Below, piece after piece: positions 58,979 to 64,000 of a DNA stretch of 64,000 nt. Each line of letters starts with the position of its first letter. Position 1 is the stretch's first letter. Source of the stretch: Ramlibacter tataouinensis TTB310. GTDB lineage: Bacteria; Pseudomonadota; Gammaproteobacteria; Burkholderiales; Burkholderiaceae_C. Where the stretch lies: assembly GCF_000215705.1 (NCBI RefSeq), contig NC_015677.1, positions 1,748,001-1,812,000 on the forward strand, read 5' to 3'. Below the pieces are notes generated by a model. That model ran no database searches and was not told the DNA's origin. It saw only the letters and a program-made list of their open reading frames with translations. Both the position numbers and the translations under genes were made by a program.

Positions 58979-59718
58979 CTAGAGTTTGGTGCCGCCGCTG
59001 GCCTCGACCACTTCGCCCGTGGTCCACGCCGCGTCGCGCCCGGCCAGGAAAGCGACCACCCCGGCGATGTGTTCAGGCTGGCCGACGCCGGCGAGCGCCT
59101 GCATCTGCCTGAGTGCCTCCTGGCCGCCCGGCTGGTGGATCCAGTCGCTCATGCGCGTGTCGATCGCACCGGGCGCCACGGCATTGACGGTGATGCCGCG
59201 CGGACCCAGGGCTGCCGCGAGCTGGACGGTGAGCGTGTTCACGAAGCCTTTGGTGGCGGCGTAGGCGGGATGCCGGCGAAGGCGGTGCGGGCCACCACCG
59301 AGGAGATGTTGACGATGCGGCCGCCTTCGGGAATGCGCGGCAGGAACTTCTGCGTGACGAAGAACAGGCTGCGCATGTTGACGTTGGACAGGCGGTCGTA
59401 GCCGGCCTCGTCCATGTCGTCGATCGCCGCGAATGGCGCCACGCCGGCGTTGTTGACGAGGATGTCGATGCGCCGGGCGCTCACCGCCTCGGCCAGCCGC
59501 GCGGGCCCGTGTGCAGCGGCCAGGTCGGCCTGAACCGCGCTGGCACGGCCGCCGTGGCCGGTGATGGCGGCCACCACGTCCCGGGCTTCTGCCTCGCCAC
59601 TGCCATAGTGGACGATGACCTCCGCACCGTCCCGTGCCAGGCGCCTGGCGATGGCTGCGCCGATGCCGCGCGAGGCGCCGGTGACGAGGGCGACTTTGTT
59701 CTGGAGAGGCGTGTTCAT
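58979..59718 (-). pseudogene. Frameshifted short-chain dehydrogenase/reductase
   Basis: The gene opens as an SDR (NKVALVTGASRGIGAAIARRLARDG, VNNAGVAPFAAIDD, GGRIVNISSVVARTAFAG) but then goes out of frame near 59261-59270. The expected active-site run IPAYAATKGF is broken to IPPTPPPKAS and a stop. The next frame continues correctly with NTLTVQLAAALGPRGITVNAVAPGAIDTRM and the C-terminal ASGGTKL. One missing base restores the whole frame. The Tyr-x3-Lys site lies at the break, so as read the product is dead. A sequencing error is possible. The TetR regulator adjoins it. Confidence 0.85.
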
Positions 59719-59732
59719 GGTGGATCCTTTAA

Positions 59733-59748
59733 TTGAACGTTCGGTCAA
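59733..59748. promoter_or_regulatory. Probable TetR operator upstream of the SDR gene
   Basis: TTGAACGTTCGGTCAA, an imperfect palindrome that shares CGGTCAA with the perfect operator at 60431-60452. It sits 15 bases before the SDR start. Confidence 0.6.
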
Positions 59749-59797
59749 AATGGGGCCGTAAAAAGGCGCCGAAGCGCCTGCCTGCCGGGCGGCCCTG

Positions 59798-60412
59798 CTA
59801 CCGCGGCTGTTTCTTCCTGGAAGGAGCGGGCGCGGTGTCCAGGACGGACAACACGCGCGCAAGGGTTTTCTGCAGGCGCTTGGGGTCTTCCACGGCGCGT
59901 GCGTTGATGCGCAAGCCGCCCATCAGCGCCATCAGCACGTCGGCCAGTTCGCCGGGGTCGTCGGCGCTCGCGATCGAGCCATCGGCCTGGCCGCGGCGCA
60001 CGGCGGTCCGCAGCACGTCATGGCTGTAGGCCCACTTGCCGCGCAAGGCCTCGGAGATGCGCGGGTCGGCCACGCCTTCGAGAAGCCCTGCCGAGACGAT
60101 GCAGGCCTGCTCGGCCGGGTCCTGGCTCACGCAACTGCCCAGCACCCGCTCGAAGAAAAGCCGGATGGCGCTGCGCCCATCGGGAGCGCGGTCCATCTCG
60201 TTCACGACGCTGGCGTAGCGCGCGGCTGAACAATCCAGCGCCTTCAGGTAGAGGTTCTGTTTGTCGCCGAAGCTGTTGTAGAGGCTTTGTTTTCCCAAGC
60301 CGCAGGCGTCGGCGAGCATCTGCACCGAAGTGCCCTTGAAGCCATTGGCCGCGAAGACGTCAGCGACGCCTTCCAGCACTTCATCGTCGGAAAAGGTTTT
60401 TTGCCGGCCCAC
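59798..60412 (-). CDS. TetR-family repressor
   Basis: A 204-residue TetR regulator, starting with GTG. The N-terminal HTH is EGVADVFAANGFKGTSVQMLADACGLGKQSLYNSFGDKQNLYLKALD; the C-terminal helical domain is of the YcdC/AcrR-like type, with SVLDTAP near the end. The upstream SDR-adjacent and self-adjacent palindromes share CGGTCAA, so it probably represses itself and the SDR gene. The inducer is likely a compound the SDR reduces. Confidence 0.9.
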   Translation of the reverse strand: MGRQKTFSDDEVLEGVADVFAANGFKGTSVQMLADACGLGKQSLYNSFGDKQNLYLKALDCSAARYASVVNEMDRAPDGRSAIRLFFERVLGSCVSQDPAEQACIVSAGLLEGVADPRISEALRGKWAYSHDVLRTAVRRGQADGSIASADDPGELADVLMALMGGLRINARAVEDPKRLQKTLARVLSVLDTAPAPSRKKQPR

Positions 60413-60430
60413 GGGTGCCAGTGTGCCCTA

Positions 60431-60452
60431 AATTTGACCGACCGGTCAAATT
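60431..60452. promoter_or_regulatory. TetR operator, perfect 10-bp palindrome
   Basis: AATTTGACCG and CGGTCAAATT flank AC. It lies 18 bases upstream of the TetR start. Its right end reaches the serB stop codon (TAA, 60451-60453). Confidence 0.8.
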
Positions 60453-61161
60453 AGGGCCTGACGACTTCGAGCAGCCGGTCCAGCCCGCCCTCGTTGATGG
60501 CCACCATCGCCTGCTCGCGTACTTTGGGCTTGGCGTGGTAGGCCACCGACAGGCCGGCCTCGCCCATCATCGGCAGGTCGTTGGCGCCGTCGCCCACGGC
60601 GATGGCTTGCCTGGTCGAGATGCCCAGGCGCTGGCAGGTCTCGACCAGCATGCGGCGTTTCTCGGCGCCGTCGCAGATGTCGCCCCAGGGCTGGTCCACC
60701 ATGCGGCCGGTGAGCCGGCCGGCCTCGACTTCCAGCACGTTCGAGCGGGTGTAGTCGATGCCCAGCCGGTCGCGGATGCGGTCAGTGAAGAAGGTGAAGC
60801 CGCCGGATACCAGCAGCAGCTTCAGGCCGGCCTGCTTGCAGGCGCGGACCAGTTCCTCGGCACCGGGGTTGAGCTGCAGGCGGCGGTCATACACCTCCTG
60901 CATGTGCTGCACGCCCACGCCCTTGAGCAGGGCGACGCGCCGGCGCAGGCTGTCCTTGTAGTCGGCGATCTCGCCGCGCATCGCGGCCTCGGTGATGGCG
61001 GCCACTTCCTCCTTACGGCCCGCGGCGGCGGCGATCTCGTCCACGCACTCGATGTTGATCAGCGTGGAGTCCATGTCGAAGGCGGCGAGCTTGAAGTCCT
61101 GCAGCTTCAGCGGGGGCGTGAAGCCCTGGATGACGAGGCCGGGAGCGTGTTCTTGGGGCAT
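60451..61161 (-). CDS. serB: Phosphoserine phosphatase
   Basis: A 236-residue HAD phosphatase, last step of serine synthesis. HAD motif I is AAFDMDSTLINIE, motif II is LLLVSGGFTFFTDRI, the Lys is in GAEKRRML, and motif III is IAVGDGANDLPMMGEAG. The E. coli N-terminal ACT-like domain is mostly absent; this short form is usual in betaproteobacteria. The stop codon lies in the TetR operator. Structured repeat copy 2 lies upstream, between serB and mfd. Confidence 0.96.
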   Translation of the reverse strand: MPQEHAPGLVIQGFTPPLKLQDFKLAAFDMDSTLINIECVDEIAAAAGRKEEVAAITEAAMRGEIADYKDSLRRRVALLKGVGVQHMQEVYDRRLQLNPGAEELVRACKQAGLKLLLVSGGFTFFTDRIRDRLGIDYTRSNVLEVEAGRLTGRMVDQPWGDICDGAEKRRMLVETCQRLGISTRQAIAVGDGANDLPMMGEAGLSVAYHAKPKVREQAMVAINEGGLDRLLEVVRP

Positions 61162-61225
61162 GGGCGGGATTGTCCCATGCGTACTTTTGGTCCTGAGCCG
61201 TGGTGCTGTGCGGTGCTTCCGCGCG

Positions 61226-61470
61226 GCGCGGCAGGCGGTGCCCGGTCGGGGCTCATACTGTGGCGGTCCGTGCTTGCCGCACGGACTTCGCGGCCGTTCT
61301 CTTCGGCCTGGGGCCGCGGCATAACTCGCTACGCGCCCTAAGGCCGCTGCGCTCAAGCAGATGCCGCGAGTCAGATCACGAAGCGCGCCGCACTTGCGGC
61401 GCGCAGCCCCAGGCCGAAGAGCCGTCCCGCCGCCCCAGAAATCGCCCCGCCCGGGCACCGCCTGCCGCAC
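61226..61470. repeat. Structured 245-bp repeat (copy 2)
   Basis: Same orientation and about 95% identity by eye to copy 1 (32478-32721). The left end is identical over 20 bases; the right end has one change. The first hairpin (61266-61273/61279-61286) and the second (GCGCGCCGC/GCGGCGCGC) are kept; only the loops differ. It fills most of the 337-base gap between mfd and serB. No gene is seen there. Confidence 0.87.
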
Positions 61471-61498
61471 CCTGCGCAGGACTTCGGGCCCAGGAATG

Positions 61499-64000
61499 TC
61501 AGGCCGGCTCCGCCACCTTCGGCTGCCCCAGCGAACGCAGCACGTCGCGCACCATCTGGGCCCGGTCCTTGGGCTCCTTGAGCTCGCGCTCGATGCGCAG
61601 CTTCTCGTTGCCCGCCAGCTTGATGTGGCGGTTCTTCTGCACCAGCTCGATGATGCGCATCGGGTCGACGGGCGGGTTGGGCTTGAAGGTGATGGTGATG
61701 ACGCCGGGCGCGGCATCCACCTTGACCACGCCGTAGGGCCGCGCCAGCACCCGCAGCCGGTGCACGTCGATCAGGGTCGTAGCCTGCGGCGGCAGCTTGC
61801 CGAAGCGGTCGACGATCTCCTCCAGCAGGCCGTCGATCTGGTCGGTGGTCTTGGCCGTCGCCAGCTTCTTGTAGAACGACAGTCGCAGGTGCACGTCGCC
61901 GCAGTAGTCATGGGGCAGCAGGGCGGGCGCGTGCAGGTTGATGTCGGTGGCGGCCGACAGCGGTGCCAGCAGGTCGGGTTCCTTGCCGGCCTTGAGGCTG
62001 CGCACGGCCTCGGCCAGCATCTCGTTGTACATTTGGAAGCCCACCTCCAGCATGTTGCCGCTCTGGTTCTCACCCAGCACTTCGCCGGCGCCGCGGATCT
62101 CCAGGTCGTGCATGGCCAGGTAGAAGCCCGAGCCCAGCTCCTCCATCTGCTGGATCGCTTCCAGCCGCTGCGAGGCCTGCTTGGTCAGGCTCTCGGTGTC
62201 CGGCACCATCAGGTAGGCGTAGGCCTGGTGGTGGCTGCGGCCGACACGGCCGCGCAGCTGGTGCAGCTGGGCCAGGCCGAACTTGTCGGCGCGGCTGATG
62301 ATGATGGTGTTGGCCGTGGGCACGTCGATGCCGGTCTCGATGATGGTCGAGCACAGCAGCACGTTGAAGCGCTGGCCCACGAAGTCGCGCATCACCTTCT
62401 CCAGCTCGCGCTCGGGCATCTGGCCGTGGGCCACGGCGATGCGCGCCTCGGGCAGCAGCGCCTCCAGCCGCTCGCGCCGGTTCGCTATGGTTTCCACCTC
62501 GTTGTGCAGGAAATAGACCTGGCCGCCGCGCTTGAGCTCGCGCAGCACCGCTTCGCGCACCACGCCGTTGCCCTCGTTGCGCACGAAGGTCTTGATCGCC
62601 AGGCGCCGCTGCGGCGCGGTGGCGATCACCGACAGGTCGCGCAGGCCTTCCAGCGCCATGCCTAGCGTGCGCGGGATGGGCGTGGCGGTGAGCGTGAGCA
62701 CGTCCACCTCGGCGCGCAGCGCCTTCATCGCCTCCTTGTGGCGCACGCCGAAGCGGTGCTCCTCGTCGATGATGAGCAGGCCCAGGTGCTTGAACTTGGT
62801 CGACTCCGACAGCAGCTTGTGCGTGCCGACCACGATGTCGATGCTGCCGTCGGCCAGGCCCTTGAGCGTGGCCGACACCTCCTTGCCGGAACGGAAGCGC
62901 GACACCTCCGCCACCTTCACCGGCCACTTGGAAAAGCGGTCCACCAGCGTCTGGTAGTGCTGCTCGGCCAGCAGCGTGGTCGGCGCCAGGAAGGCCACCT
63001 GCTTGCCGCCGGTCACGGCGATGAAGGCCGCGCGCAGTGCCACCTCGGTCTTGCCGAAGCCCACGTCGCCGCACACCAGCCGGTCCATGGGCTGGGGCGA
63101 GATCATGTCCTGGATGACGGCGTGGATGGCCGCGTTCTGGTCGGCCGTCTCCTCGAAGCCGAAGTCGTTGGCGAACTGCTCATAGTCCTGCGCCGAGAAG
63201 CGGAAGGCATGGCCCTGGCGCGCGGCGCGGCGGGCATAGATGTTGAGCAGCTCGGCGGCCGTGTCGCGCACCTGCTCGGCGGCCTTGCGCCGGGCTTTCT
63301 CCCACTGTCCGGAGCCCAGCTTGTGCAGCGGCGCCTCGTCGGCCGACACGCCGGTGTAGCGGCTGATCTGGTGCAGCTGGCTGACCGGCACGTACAGCGT
63401 GGCCTTGTCGGCGTACTCCAGGTGCAGCATCTCCTGTACCAGGGGACGGCCCTGCGCGTCCATGCCCTGGCCCAGGTCCATGTTGACCAGGCCCCGGTAG
63501 CGGCCGATGCCGTGCTGGGCGTGGACCACCGGGTCGCCGATGTTCAGCTCGGACAGGTCCTTGATCAGGGCCTCGACGTCGCTGACCTGCTCCTGCTTCT
63601 TGCGCCGGCGCGTGGTCGGGCCGGCGGCAAACAGCTCGGTCTCGGTGACGAAGTCGATGCCTTGCTCGAGCCAGGCGAAGCCCTGGGCCAGCGGGGCGGT
63701 GGCGATGCCCAGCTTCTCGGGGCTGGCCTGGAACTCCTCCAGCGAGTCGAAGGCCGGGGGCGCGAGATGGCTGGCGCGCAGGAAGTCCAGCAGGCTCTCG
63801 CGCCGGCCGTCGCTCTCGGCCAGCACCAGCACGCGCTGGGGCGTGTCGCGCAGATGGGCCTTCAGGCGCGCCAGCGGCTCCTCGGCGCCGCGCACCACCG
63901 ACAGGTCCTCCAGCTTCTGGAACCAGGGGTTGTCCGCCACGTCGGCGACCGTCGGGCGGACGGCCAGTTGCGCGTGCGCGTTGGCCTGGGTGAAGAACTG
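61499..64000 (-). CDS. mfd: Transcription-repair coupling factor (5' end outside window)
   Basis: The C-terminal ~833 residues of Mfd. The window starts inside the N-terminal UvrB-like part, then the RNA-polymerase-interacting domain (NIGDPVVHAQHGIGRYRGLV) and the SF2 translocase follow: motif I VCGDVGFGKTEVALRAAF, DEEH in LLIIDEEHRFGVRHK, TATPIPRTL, then QLRGRVGRSHHQAYAYLM. The C-terminal TRCF domain has LHAPALLPHDYCGDVHLRLSFYKKL. It removes stalled RNA polymerase and recruits the UvrA system. The reading frame continues to the window edge without a start. Confidence 0.97.
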   Translation of the reverse strand, partial: QFFTQANAHAQLAVRPTVADVADNPWFQKLEDLSVVRGAEEPLARLKAHLRDTPQRVLVLAESDGRRESLLDFLRASHLAPPAFDSLEEFQASPEKLGIATAPLAQGFAWLEQGIDFVTETELFAAGPTTRRRKKQEQVSDVEALIKDLSELNIGDPVVHAQHGIGRYRGLVNMDLGQGMDAQGRPLVQEMLHLEYADKATLYVPVSQLHQISRYTGVSADEAPLHKLGSGQWEKARRKAAEQVRDTAAELLNIYARRAARQGHAFRFSAQDYEQFANDFGFEETADQNAAIHAVIQDMISPQPMDRLVCGDVGFGKTEVALRAAFIAVTGGKQVAFLAPTTLLAEQHYQTLVDRFSKWPVKVAEVSRFRSGKEVSATLKGLADGSIDIVVGTHKLLSESTKFKHLGLLIIDEEHRFGVRHKEAMKALRAEVDVLTLTATPIPRTLGMALEGLRDLSVIATAPQRRLAIKTFVRNEGNGVVREAVLRELKRGGQVYFLHNEVETIANRRERLEALLPEARIAVAHGQMPERELEKVMRDFVGQRFNVLLCSTIIETGIDVPTANTIIISRADKFGLAQLHQLRGRVGRSHHQAYAYLMVPDTESLTKQASQRLEAIQQMEELGSGFYLAMHDLEIRGAGEVLGENQSGNMLEVGFQMYNEMLAEAVRSLKAGKEPDLLAPLSAATDINLHAPALLPHDYCGDVHLRLSFYKKLATAKTTDQIDGLLEEIVDRFGKLPPQATTLIDVHRLRVLARPYGVVKVDAAPGVITITFKPNPPVDPMRIIELVQKNRHIKLAGNEKLRIERELKEPKDRAQMVRDVLRSLGQPKVAEPA

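Noticed and set aside
61107..61322. Short open frames in the structured repeat encoding similar peptides in copies 1 and 2
   Set aside because: Similarity follows from the DNA repeat; the frames differ in length and have no ribosome site.

Overview
The window is high-GC DNA (roughly 70% by eye) from a betaproteobacterium, most likely Burkholderiales/Comamonadaceae (Ramlibacter/Variovorax-like). Evidence: six Bug/TctC-type periplasmic binding proteins without TctA or TctB partners, a terephthalate-type dioxygenase operon in the order known from Comamonas, and housekeeping genes (nth, serA, serB, trxC, mfd, pssA) that look native to this group. The placement is inference from gene content and style. 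I saw no rRNA, tRNA, CRISPR array, integrase or transposase.

Region 1 (1-1.8 kb): the tail of a response-regulator receiver domain, then a J-domain membrane protein, endonuclease III and a small membrane protein on the minus strand. Region 2 (1.8-12.5 kb): a LysR regulator diverges from TctC - MaoC-like hydratase - acyl-CoA dehydrogenase - CaiB/BaiF CoA-transferase - MmgE/PrpD - TctC, an apparent CoA-dependent organic-acid pathway. A long palindrome with a T-N11-A core sits in the divergent promoter. A 335-bp element with about 50-bp inverted ends separates this from TctC plus gamma-glutamyltransferase. Region 3 (12.5-21.8 kb): a membrane protein, then a minus-strand operon tphC-tphA2-tphA3-tphB-tphA1 with a divergent IclR gene (tphR-like). 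It is extended by a ThDP-dependent enzyme and a second TctC. The core would bring in terephthalate and turn it into protocatechuate; the extension is unexplained.

Region 4 (21.8-32.5 kb): YihY/BrkB membrane protein, a short usher-like secreted protein, an aminotransferase, a GH43-like propeller protein with different base composition, hemerythrin, TruC-like pseudouridine synthase, DUF3820 protein, a cytochrome c lipoprotein, SerA, a SRPBCC protein and an NTF2-like protein. Region 5 (32.5-45 kb): a 244-bp structured repeat with perfect 20-bp terminal inverted repeats and a neighbouring inverted half copy, then TctC, a GT2 glycosyltransferase, a PLD-gene remnant, small membrane proteins, a NYN-domain protein, cardiolipin synthase, a LigB/DODA dioxygenase, a DedA protein, a methyltransferase, DUF2889 and a histidine phosphatase, followed by two paralogous BNR-repeat lipoproteins whose terminators are duplicated with them.

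Region 6 (45-64 kb): GST, a third BNR lipoprotein, thioredoxin 2, DUF2007, a lysozyme-like protein, a YidB-like protein, a class A PBP, a hydratase, PilZ, several conserved small genes, a CDP-alcohol phosphatidyltransferase, an orphan amino-acid-type binding protein, a PhoD-like phosphatase, a frameshifted short-chain dehydrogenase with its TetR regulator and matching operators, serB, a second full copy of the structured repeat, and the 3' part of mfd running off the end.
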